64,000 nucleotides of DNA from Xylaria sp. FL1777. Taxonomy: Eukaryota; Ascomycota; Sordariomycetes; Xylariales; Xylariaceae. The stretch's first letter is position 1. Every line of letters starts with the position of its first letter. The stretch is from NCBI GenBank assembly GCA_022578965.1, contig MU400510.1:310001-374000 (forward strand), in the 5' to 3' direction. Shown here piece after piece: positions 45,636-56,211 of the stretch. Under the pieces are notes generated by a model, which was not told where the DNA came from, did no database searches, and saw only the letters and a program-made list of their open reading frames with translations. The translations under genes were made by a program, and so were the position numbers.

Positions 45636-48281
45636 GCACATTGCCACACTGCCAATGGACATATTCCTATGGTAATCTCAAAGCCTATGGAACATGTCGG
45701 TTTACGTGGAATCGTGCGTTTTATCTCATGCAATCGACGTACTGCCAACAAGGTACCGGATGCAGGTTATCCTCCCGCGACCTGACTTATCCCCAAGTGC
45801 ACGGAGCCCAGAGAGCCGCCTGGTGGATGCCAGAGGACAGTGGAGAGAATGCGAGCCTCATCACGCCGTGACATGTGGCATTAGGGAGCACTGTCTATTC
45901 CTCGCAGGAAGGCAGGTAGGTAGGAATAACGGGCAATAAAATAAAGAGGCACATACCTATAACGAACCGAAAACAAGACTTCGTTAGCTCGGGTGTTTTT
46001 ACGAATAAGAGCTCTGATGAAGGTTGATTGCCATACACATGTCTCACTTATGTGTAGCTGCCACCCAGTATAGACTACATACTACCTCCCATATACTATT
46101 TAGGTGATACTACATGACATTGCATACCTAACACAGAAAAAGAGGCAAAAGAGGCGCTCTATATGGAGGCAGCAGGGTGACACTTGAAGCTGGAGATATA
46201 TACTACATGTATGTTAAATACTGCCTCGCATAGGCAGTGTTACCAGTACAGCACTGTTGTGTCAGCGGCTACCTACATGTACGTATACGACCCAGATAGA
46301 TATCGAAGGGAATGGAGGCAATGAATGAATGAGGATAAGTGTGATTTGCTGACTTTGCTCCCTTCGCCCTCGCTTCCTACGTAGTAACTTCTAGACCACA
46401 ACCCCTCCAACTAACCCCCTATCGACCTGGTCAACCCATCAAAAAACGATCGTTGTGCTAGCCCCAGACGGGCGTGTAACGCGAACCAACGAACATCGTT
46501 AAAACAACCCGTGCACAGGGCTTCTTCTTCCAGCCAACATGTTCGATCATTACGGCCCACCGTTGAGGTCACCGAAGGTAAAAAAATGAAAATTTTATCT
46601 CACGCCATTTGCTACGCCTACCGTATCTTACTCATCATCTAAGCCCCAGAAATATCTGCTTGTCCTAGAGAAGAGGGTTCGGCATCAGGCAATCATGGCT
46701 GAGACATGCAGATGATAACTCGCCATTGGTTGTTGCCGGATTCATCACGCCAGCTCCGTTTTCGGCTATCTTTCCACGACGCAAGCACCTTGTTGGACAA
46801 TGCCTAAGGTAATACCGAGATAGTTATAGTAAAATCGACGGATCACGTATTATCTCATTGACAATTTTTTTCTTCTCTCTCTCAGAGAAGAGTCATCGCT
46901 ACTCTAGCGCTTAGATAGGCTCAAAATCAACCCCGTAATATGCATTCTAGCGCTATCATTACCACCCATGTAGTATACGGTACCTAGCTACATTAGCTAC
47001 ATTCAAACTTGCCTACATATAACCTTTACCTTGTAGTACCTGAACACTATACGATACGTTAAGTATGCGCGGCTTGCTGTCACTGACCTACTACCTTAGG
47101 TAGTGTACACTATATCCATATCAGACCCATATAGTGTATACCCACCCGAGCTGCATGGATTGACTGCAACCTGCATTACCACCGTGCCTAGATGTGTACA
47201 GTGGTACCCATCCCTCGCTATCTGTGGTCCCAGGCGCCCCCGAAAACACCAACAAGGTTGCCAAGTGAGTGACAAGGTACCATCCTTTTTTGTGTAGGGG
47301 TCCAGATATGTACCACATACGCATACCTCCCTGTTGTGGTATATTATCGTTTCCTTCCCGCGGGGCTTCACTTTCCTCTCTCTCGCTCCCTCAAGCATCA
47401 CCGTAACCCAACTTCTGAACTCTTCCGGTCTGTTCTTGTCTCCGTGTCCCGACGTATTACTCGCGAAACAGACGTGCCCGCTCTTGAGGATCCCCATCAT
47501 ACGGAATTGGCCGCTAGTACTCTAAACTCGCTATTGTCGTTGCCAATTGTCCGGCCAGCCGAGGCACTCCGCTGTTCTTGTCCACGAGCCACTTACTCTC
47601 ATCTTTGCGAGTAGCCTAAGTTTAGATAACACTCCGGCCTCAAAGCACCGAGCCCGAGCTACTCTCTAACCACGGCCACAACTGTGTGCTTTGTTAGTAA
47701 AATCGAGCTTCACGGTACCTCTGTGCTTGATTCAGACAAACCCACGTGCCAATTAATTCCGATTTACCGATCAACTAGCGGGGCCCCGTATTGCTGCTGT
47801 CAATATCGTCATATCACGAAATTACGTGGTGCTTGACACTCATATCACGGCATACTACATTATATTGTGGAATACCAAGACTCCCTCTCTTCGTCTTACT
47901 TAATAGCACAAAAAAGATTCTTCAATCGCATTGTCCCCACGATAACTCTCTCACGCCAATTCGATTTTTAGACCTCCATACTATATCTCCACGATATATC
48001 TAACTGACTCTAACAATTCCTCAATTATACGAGGACTTCGGGGCATAAGCCTACCAACTCCGTTCCGAGAGCAAAGCCAATATTCCAGCACGTCCCAGCG
48101 GCTTCATCATCCCACAGCCTTAGGAGTAGGCCTACGAGATAGCAACACCATCTTATCAAACCTCCCCCGAAGCTGCAGAGCACCCCGCTTCAGCCCCTCC
48201 TTCGGGTCTTGGTTAATAAGGGCCCTTACGAACCCAGCTGCCTAGCTTCACCCGTGTTCCATCACGTTACCCACAGCTTCG
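45636..48281. other. Spacer between the retrotransposon and the ECL1-like gene
   Basis: Normal base composition returns immediately after the LTR. No gene is recognised. The ATG at 46539, in good context (CCAACATGTTCG), opens only 13 codons before a GTAAAA that could be a donor; I could not extend it to a convincing protein. The CT-rich 47340-48280 part probably includes promoter and leader of the next gene. Confidence 0.45.
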
Positions 48282-49447
48282 ATGCATCACCATCGCAGAA
48301 AGTCTGGCCATGCCTCGACGAATTCGTCTATGACTGACGTCCGCAAGGCTGGTGGCACTACAGATGCATCCAGGTCACGGCGGCCACAGACATTGACGAG
48401 AAAGTCAACCCCGCAGAGCCTACAGAAACTAGGCAAGAATCCCAGGGACCGTGAAAGAGAATGGGAAGAGCAGCAATGGTCGGAGGATGAAGGAGAGAGC
48501 TTCCCGCAGTATTGGTACGCGTCCACACCTTTCGTTTCTCGCTTGTGTTCCCTTGCCGTTTGTCCTCCCCGAATTCCGGATGCAGTTGGTTTCCTCGGCG
48601 CCACATTGCGAGCGTGAATGCGCTGATCCACGGCATCCCCCCAAAAGAACCCATGCATACCGATAGAAGCGCCTCGTGTGTAAGCTGCATCATCACATGA
48701 TGTATAGCTGATGGGCTACTCCACGTTTTTTTGCGCGGGTAGCTTGGTTCGACCCCAATGAACTTGGCCTGTTTTCGTTCCTGCATCCCCACGCCGAGAA
48801 TTCAATTATTCTGCTTACTGACTGGGTCTATAGCATGACCTGCGAGAAACAATTCATTGCGCAGGACGAGAGGTTTCTATACTGTTCCGAGGCGTAAGCC
48901 CTTCCCCGACTGCCCAATGAAAATAGTACATCTCACTTACTTTCATGTCAGCTGTCGCAGGCATGACCAAAATGCGACAACATCGCACTCATCAGTCAAG
49001 ACGCATGGTGGCCATAGCAGTGGGAGCTTACCATTCTATGCAACCGGGAACCCAGAACCCCGAGACATCATCCCTCGGGCGTCGCCGTCTCGCCCTAACT
49101 CAAATTATTTCTCTCCTCCCACCACTCCCACCAGTTCTCAGTACACTAGCGCCGTCTCAGCATTGAGGTCGCTAAGTCGACGCCCTCCCAGCCCACCATC
49201 CCCGGTTTCGACGAATGCCAGCATTTGGCCGTTTACCCGCAGCGCAGCCACTAGCCCAAGCTCGTCGTATACACAACCCCCGAATGTTTATTCCTCGACA
49301 TACGACGGAGGCTACCAGTATTCTACTTACAATTATACTGGTGGTGGCATGACGACATCAGATCGGCCGCTACCCGTGAGGAATCCCCAAGCCTATTCGC
49401 GACCCAAGAGTATTGAGCTCGTGACCCCCATGCTTAGCCGTTATTAG
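48282..49447 (+). CDS. Ecl1-like life-span regulatory zinc protein, 3 exons
   Basis: Resembles the small fungal Ecl1 family, which extends chronological lifespan in fission yeast and is linked to nutrient and zinc limitation. Exons 48282-48514, 48834-48893 and 48952-49447 give 262 aa with frame kept. The signature is rebuilt by splicing: C78-x2-C81, then LYCSEAC (Cys 95 and 99), RRH, a zinc-binding CMTC...CSEAC pattern. The N-terminal 75 residues are basic/Ser-rich with an acidic EWEEQQWSEDEGE patch; the C-terminal 160 residues are Ser/Pro/Tyr-rich and probably disordered. Intron 1 is 319 bp and exon 2 only 60 bp. Family assignment rests on the Cys motif and the overall layout. Confidence 0.78.
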
Positions 49448-52400
49448 ACAAGGACGTGCATGAGGGGAGAAGCCCAAGGCACGTTGTCCGTGGGCAAACT
49501 CCTGTGCCATTTTCATCATCGTGCTGCGATGGCCTGCGCTAGGGATTGCTGTGCATCGCTGGACCGGCGCAGGCTCGATATATGCCTTCCCAGTCTAGTC
49601 TAAGTTGGCTGGACTCTGCAGAAAGTCGTTATACTATAGCTATACTAACGTGGGGAACTGGGCTCGAATCCTTATCTTTAGGTCCAATCGAGACCCTTTG
49701 TTACCTTAGCTAGACGCGGGGTGTCGCTCCGACGTCTTGAAATGGACTATCGAAGCTTCTATCCCCACGTCACCTTGGCAGACGGCGAATGCAGGATGAG
49801 TGAAACGATGAGGGTCCACAACCATTCCCAGCCTCAGCACCCAAGAAATTGGAGTAGATGATTCTGCATAATGGCTGATGTGACCTTCCCTCCTGGCGTT
49901 TTGTGTTCTATTCCTTTAGAGCTGCTCTCTTTGGGTCATGGCAACAGGGAATTGGGCCTGTCTTCTGCTCTAACCCCTCAGTATCTTAGTTTCGCGCATC
50001 AAAAACGCTTTTGCTTTTTTACACTTCTCTTCTTTTGTTTTCTGCATCAATTATGGATTTCTTGCGACAGAGATACCTATTAACGTTTTTTTTTAAAAAA
50101 AAAAAAAAAGAACGACGAAAATACCAAATGCATATAGAAAGCGTCGATATCATCGATGCTTTATACAAGAGTGGCGCAAACGGGTTCGGAACTAGGAGTT
50201 GCATCATGGAAGGAGGTTTTTGGAATAGTTCTTCGAGGTGAACTATCACAATATCGATCTACTGGTGGCCTATTTGTTTTCTTGTTAATAAGCATTCATG
50301 AGCATTTACAAAATACCAGGGTGGATATCAATTTTTATACTATTATTACATAGCTCCTCTCTAGTTCAAGTAGCAGAAATATACGCGATATATAATATGT
50401 CCTAAGCAGCTGCCATACTTGTTACCTTCCTACCAACCATATGCAACAAGACTCGAGTCTTCGAGATTGAACCTACTTGCTTACCTTGAAAGAGTCTCTC
50501 TGCTTGAGCAAGTTAGTGATGGGATATGTTCCCACACCCTTTATTTGAGACGCTTCACAATTGGCGTCATAAGATAAATTAATTGACTGATCTACCTTGT
50601 AATGTAGGAGACGCCCAAACTCGGTATCTCACAGACGTCTCATGGATCAGACATTGAAAACAAGCAGGAGCCAGGGAGGACATGCGGTCATCATCGCCGA
50701 ACAGCCAGTCCTCTCCACAGCTGGCCGGCCGGCTGGCTGGCTGGCAGGCAGGCAGGCATCAAGTAATCTATGTAATATGTATATGTAGCCAGATAGCAGT
50801 ACTTTATCTTGAATCGGGGACGCAACGGAAAAAATACGAGGCAGGCCAAGATCTGCGGTACCCAGCCAGCCAGCCCTGCCGATCGTTCCTTCCCGGGCTC
50901 CATGCGGAGCACAGACGAAAGCTAGGCCCTTACTTTCCTTTACTTACTCACTTACATGTAGGTACCTAGTCCAGTATTGGTAAAACAGCAGATGGATTCT
51001 CGGGGTTCACGGCAGGTAGCCACAGTAGCTAGGGGAGAAAGCAAATTCCCCATGATGTCTGAGATCGCATTGCGCTACCGATAAGGTTCCTACACACGCG
51101 GGGGGGTATGGAGATTTTTACTTAGCTAGGTACTTAGGTATTTACTTACACTAGGTACATATACGGCCTACCTACCTAAGTAAATTGTACCTACAGTACT
51201 TACCTACATGTACTATACTTATAGCGTATTTATTTACCTTCCTGTAGTCGCGGCTTTAAGGTTTCGCTCCGTCCGAATCGCACCCGCGCCGCACCGTGCC
51301 ATACTCCGACCCGCGCTCCGTCATCGACACGTCATGGACGCAAGGTACGGCCGGGAACGCGGCAATGTTAGGATTTCTTTTTTTTCTTTTCTCGTTCCAC
51401 GTCACGGCCCCTCGGGATCGGGTATGGGTTAGTTAGTGGGTTGTGGATGGGTGTGTGGGAGGGTTACTGTAGGTGGGTGGCATCCGCTTTTCCATGTGGC
51501 TAGCTATTTGAGCAGACTTGAGCAATATACATATCTACATGCCGGTTGTGTATGTGTATGCTACTATAGGTACAGTACGCAGTGCCATGGAGGCTAGGAA
51601 ATTAGCTTTTTTCTTTCTTTCTTGTCGCCTTTCGATCTCCTGATGTGGATGGAGAGACGGGAAACATGGCATAGCATAGCATTCTAGGATTCTAGGATCG
51701 AATCGGTGACTCATTGTTTCTCGGCCCGTTAGGTAAAGAGTCTTGGCCCGTTCGGCCAGGGGATAAGGGGGGGACACGACGTGCGTACAATACGCGGAGC
51801 ACCACAAGGTCCCCGGTGGCCCGCCCCGGAGTTCTCGGATCCGCTGTAGGTCTGGTTGGTCGCGTGGTGTGATGCGTTACGTAAATGACGCCTGTCCCTC
51901 ACGCTTGTGGGCTACGGCTCGGGTCTATCTGCGGCTCGGACGAGTTGTATCCCTAGGTAGTATAAATGGATGCGTTATTACTTGTGGAGCGCGGAGCTTC
52001 TTGCTCGATGTCGAGATATATCGTACGATGTAATCTATATGCTATGTGGGAGAGTCATGGGTAAAACTCTGAGATCGTTCTTTTCGGTTTATTGAATTCA
52101 TATTATGCGAACGGAGGAGAGTCATGCAAAGTTTTGTAGACCGTGATCACTGAGTCGTGATACCGACCATTAAGGTAAAAAAGGTATTAATGGCTGTATT
52201 GCGAGTACGTTATGAGATTTGCAGTAGTGATAGAATATCTATGAAGAACATAGGTCCTCTTCCAATGCTCCTCTCGTTTACTCTGCTCTATTCTTCTTAG
52301 GATGTAACTAGAAGGTATTAACTTTTCCCTCTCACATATTACCTACTTCACAGTGTATAAGCGCATGATATGTTTGAACGCCACGCCTCAAAATTCGATC

Positions 52401-52971
52401 CCCTTTCTTAATATGACAACCTTGGTTCCTCATCACCGACGGTTTCATCTCTTTCTCTTAGTCATAATGTCTACTACTTCATGTCAAATACAACAACCAT
52501 GCTTTTTGAAAGTAACAAATGAAGTGCAGCCACTCTGAATTACGTAAAGTTCCACGCGTCATGTTCTCGGCGTGGTAAACCACCTCCGTTGTGTGAGAAG
52601 TTTGACAGCAGCTATAGACAAGGGCAAGATGCGTTTCCTTAAAACTTTAGCTCAACCCGACAGTTGACGAGAATATAGCGGTTTCACCAGGCGCCTTGGG
52701 CAGCTTAAATAACCACTCGGGTACGATGGGAGAAATGGCCAAGTCGCCGACATGCTTGGCCGCTCTTGTCCCGATTCATTAGCATAACCACGCCGTGATT
52801 GGCAAAAAAGAGATGTCCGTGCCCTTGTGCCTCTAATTAGTACAGTACATGAAGTGACTTCATGACTCAGTTCACTTTCAACAGTTATACTATTGTGAAG
52901 CGGACATCAGGCGTTTGGCTTCTTTTTTTCTATTCCTTTCTCGCTGACTGGCAGTCTGCTGCTTCAAATAC
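49448..52971. other. 3.5-kb spacer, no gene seen
   Basis: Contains an abutting T8/A13 run (about 50086-50109), a GGCT/GGCA microsatellite (about 50720-50757) and dense TAGGTA/TACCTA words at about 51120-51215. No convincing reading frame. Confidence 0.5.
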
Positions 52972-53209
52972 CTAAGGCCTCATGGTCTTGGCAGAGAAGG
53001 CAACAATGATTGGGATGATGTTGACATGGAGAGTGTGATTATAGCCAGGATGAAGCTCAGGGTCCAGAAAATGGACAGGGAACTTCTCGATAGTTGTCGA
53101 AGAACCAGGACCTAGTAGAGAACTAGAGCCTATTCGCAGGAGGCCATCAATTACCTATCTCGATGCCGCCGATGATGAAGACACTTACAAGCTAGAAAGT
53201 GGACTTCAT
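52972..53209 (-). pseudogene. Small degenerate reading frame of unknown family
   Basis: From the ATG at 53209, the minus strand reads MKSTF, a TAG, then LVSVFIIGGIEI. A 43-bp GT-AG intron (53112-53154) leads to GPGSSTTIEKFPVHFLDPEL, then HPGYNHTLHVNIIPIIVAF, ending SAKTMRP-stop. The amino acid pattern looks protein-like and the intron keeps frame, but codon 6 is TAG (one transition from CAG). I see it as a decayed short gene or gene fragment; the family is unknown. It could be chance. Confidence 0.3.
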
Positions 53210-53398
53210 TTTGTAAGTGTAGAAATTTCTCGGATGAATTTTCGCTAGTAGGAGTCTGGAGTTCCTGGCAAGTTTGGATAGGCTGTTTATTTCTCATGTG
53301 CTTTAAGGAGCTTTGACAGCTATTTTATACTTGTAGAGGCTCGCTTTTGTAAGGTTAAGTAAGATAAACTCTTTGGCAATTTGCTTTGAAGTGTGGTT
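53210..53398. other. Short spacer
   Basis: Nothing recognised. Confidence 0.4.
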
Positions 53399-53536
53399 AT
53401 GTTGTCTTCAACCCGTCAAACTGCAATAATAACATCGTTCTTCCATAGAATGACTCAAAACGAGGGCAGCGTTAGAGTCCTATACTTATATCGCGACATA
53501 GTGAAAACCGCCGCTAGACTGATAGTTTGGTACTAG
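53399..53536 (+). CDS. 45-codon frame with a LYR-like motif, possible fragment
   Basis: Encodes MLSSTRQTAIITSFF, then HRMTQNEGSVRVLYLYRDIV, KTAAR, stopping after LIVWY. The LYLYR core followed by a basic helix is what begins Complex1_LYR proteins (mitochondrial assembly factors for Fe-S and respiratory complexes), which run to 80-120 aa. Here the frame stops soon after the motif, so it would be either a truncated copy or a first exon whose continuation I cannot find. Confidence 0.35.
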   Translation: MLSSTRQTAIITSFFHRMTQNEGSVRVLYLYRDIVKTAARLIVWY

Positions 53537-53927
53537 AAAGGTTTGCAAGGTAGAATTTTTCTGTAATTTTGTATAATTCGGCATGATTTTTATCTGGTCG
53601 TCTGTGACAGAGTATTAATCTGTCACACCTCTTAGCATTGATACGCCTTGAGGGGAGAACTACCTAAAGGGGCTCACCTAGTAACACAGCCGTTCTTTGT
53701 CGGTTTGCCCGCCGTATCACACCGGCGCCCGATCGAGATGTGTTTAGAGTAGGACTATATGCTACGTACGTAACTAGGCAGGCGGACGTCATGCGACAGA
53801 CTATTTACATCGTACAGTGTGTCCTGGGTTTTCATCTTGCAGATCTTGAGATATAATAATATTCAAAAGTTTTACAGAGTCTCTCAATATTTCCAGTCGT
53901 GTCACTTTGGCAGCTGATTCTACGATC

Positions 53928-55513
53928 ATGGCTCCTGCCAACAGAATCATTGAGCTGTCTTTGCTCATTGCAAACCAGACGGCCGTCCTTGATGACTTCT
54001 TTGAGCTAAACCAGCTCCCTACCCCCTCACTAGACCAGGACGCCTTAGAGTCCTTGGCCATACCTGATGAGGCATCCGAGGCGAAGGCTGCAAGGGTCGC
54101 TGTGATCGAAGCATGTTCTGAATTGAAGGCGTTAATTACTGGCCCCAAGGAACTTCTAAGCTTTGAGGTTCGTCCCCGTAGCCACTTTAAATACTGGCTG
54201 TATCATACTTTAGCTTATGCATACTCTCAAGTGGACATCTTATGCAAGTGTGAAGGCGATTTTACGTTTCCGCCTTGAACAGTCCTTTCCGGTGGGAGAA
54301 TCTACATCGTTCGATGCTATGTCCCAGTTCTCGGGACTAAATGCGAAGACTATTCGTCGGCTCGTCAGACATGCTATAGTAAATCATCGATTTTTCCGAG
54401 AGGCAACACCCGGCATTATAACGCATTCGGCCCTGACAGCAATCCTCTCCCGAGATGAATCGGCGAGGAACTCGCTCACGTTGGAGCTCGATGAGTTCTG
54501 GCCTGCTGCCGTTAAGGTAAACCCTCAACTGACTCCGGTGTTAGATTGCGAATGGACTATTTGGCTAACTGATCCAAATGAGCAGATGACTGACGCCATG
54601 GAAACTTGGCTTAACTCGGAAGAGAACAATGAAACTGTAAGCCCTACGCATATAGTAGCTATTATATGCCAAGCTTTAATGGATATTTTAGGGGTTTAGT
54701 CTCGCGAACAATAGCGACAAAAGTATGTGGGATATCTTTAACGAGAGTCCCGCTCGTGCGGATCGATTCGCACGGTACTTTGCGCAGCCAGATCAGACGT
54801 TCGACGGACTTCTTGAGAACTACCCTTGGGATGAAAAGATGACTATGGTAGATGTTGGCGGATCTTATGGCAGCGTCGCTATCAGTATTGCCCGTCAATT
54901 CCCCAATATGAAGTGTTTTGTCCAAGATCTTCCGAATGTTGTTGCCGAAGGCGCGTTACGGTTGCCCGCTGGCCTTCAAGATAGGGTCACCTTCGTACCC
55001 CAGTAAGTTGATCATGTGAACGACGAATCGATATGGCCAGTGTAGCTTTGACTCTAATGAAATACTGACTGCATGTATGAACTAGTGATTTCTTTACTCC
55101 TCAACCCATTACTGCCGACGTGTATTACTTCCGGTCCGTTCTTCATAATTGGGCTGATAAATACTGCATCCGGATTCTCCAAAACCTGGTGCCCGCGCTG
55201 CGACCTGGCGCAAGAGTGATTATTCACGAAGGTATCCTCCTAGACCTCGCAGATCTAACCAGACCGGAAGTTCGAAGAGCTATGTAAGTACTACATTATT
55301 AAGTGATCTAGGCTAACTTCTATGGTACCCCCTCTAACTGGGAATTATAGCAATCTCGACGTTGGGATGCAAATCCTTCTGAACGCACAAAAGCGCGACA
55401 AGGAAGAATGGCCGGAACTTTTTCGCCAGGCGGATGCTCGATTCCGCTACGTGGGTGCTCGTCGACCTATTGGGGCCAGACGATGGATAATTGAAGCTGA
55501 ATGGCAGGAGTAG
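53928..55513 (+). CDS. SAM-dependent O-methyltransferase (plant COMT-like, Methyltransf_2), 6 exons
   Basis: Transfers methyl from SAM to a hydroxyl on a small molecule, typically in fungal secondary metabolism. Exons 53928-54167, 54232-54516, 54586-54636, 54692-55002, 55086-55283 and 55351-55513 give 415 aa in frame. Residues 80-190 form the winged-helix dimerisation domain ([26 protein letters not shown]). The SAM-binding glycine loop VDVGGSYGS is near residue 245, an acidic VQDLPNVV loop follows, and the catalytic base is the His of SVLHNWAD (His316). Exon 3 is only 51 bp. Start chosen at the ATG 53928. No polyketide synthase, NRPS or P450 gene lies in the window, so a pathway cannot be assigned. 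Confidence 0.9.
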
Positions 55514-56211
55514 ACGAGGCGTTATGGGAAGATTTCTAATGTACTGCTATAGTTAGGTAATGTACCTAGGTTATCGAATATTGTAGGCCGCGGATTAATA
55601 CTTAGAATAGAACTTTTCCACCTTAGACACCATGATTAAAACTGCAATCCGCAATTCTATAAGTTTCACAAGACCACTGATAGCCAAATCTGCTTTAGGT
55701 ACCCCTTTTCATTTTCATTATGTTGAGATCATTTTTATTTTCTTAGGCCGCTAAATAGTATTACCCTCAGGAATTGAGGAGTATCAGGAGGAGGATTCTT
55801 TACACAAATGGTGAAGAGTCAGTAGACAAGTTTCTAGGACTGCAAGTTTTAGGATTTAAAAATGAAATCTTGAAATGAATTTTGAAATGAGTGAACTACA
55901 GTATATGCACTGTGCGGCTAAATATGGATAATTGCATCTCTATGGTTAAGAATACCTATCAAATGACGTGCATGATATGGACACTAACTTTATTGTGCAT
56001 TGTCTATTGTAGGCCCCGAACTTTCCCAGTAAAAAAGTTACTAACGCAACGAACACCATTTCTACAGAAACGATTTATGCGGCGCGACTGAGGCAACGGG
56101 GTGTGGCGTTTAGACCACATCTATTCATGTTTGCAGAATGCGATAGGTTTATACTATTATTGTCACCAACTTTCATTTGCTTTCGGAACTGCGACGTTTT
56201 AGCGGGACAGA
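55514..56211. other. Spacer before VPS72
   Basis: About 700 bp without a gene; fairly AT-rich near 55700-55900. Confidence 0.5.

Noticed and set aside
47096..47500. 134-codon minus-strand frame
   Set aside because: No family resemblance, and the region looks like promoter and leader of the ECL1-like gene.
48744..48758. T-arm-like hairpin TTGGTTCGACCCCAA
   Set aside because: It lies inside an intron of the ECL1-like gene and no other tRNA arms can be placed around it.
49645..49670. B-box-like GGGCTCGAATCC
   Set aside because: The flanks do not pair as a T-stem and no A-box with a matching acceptor stem is present.
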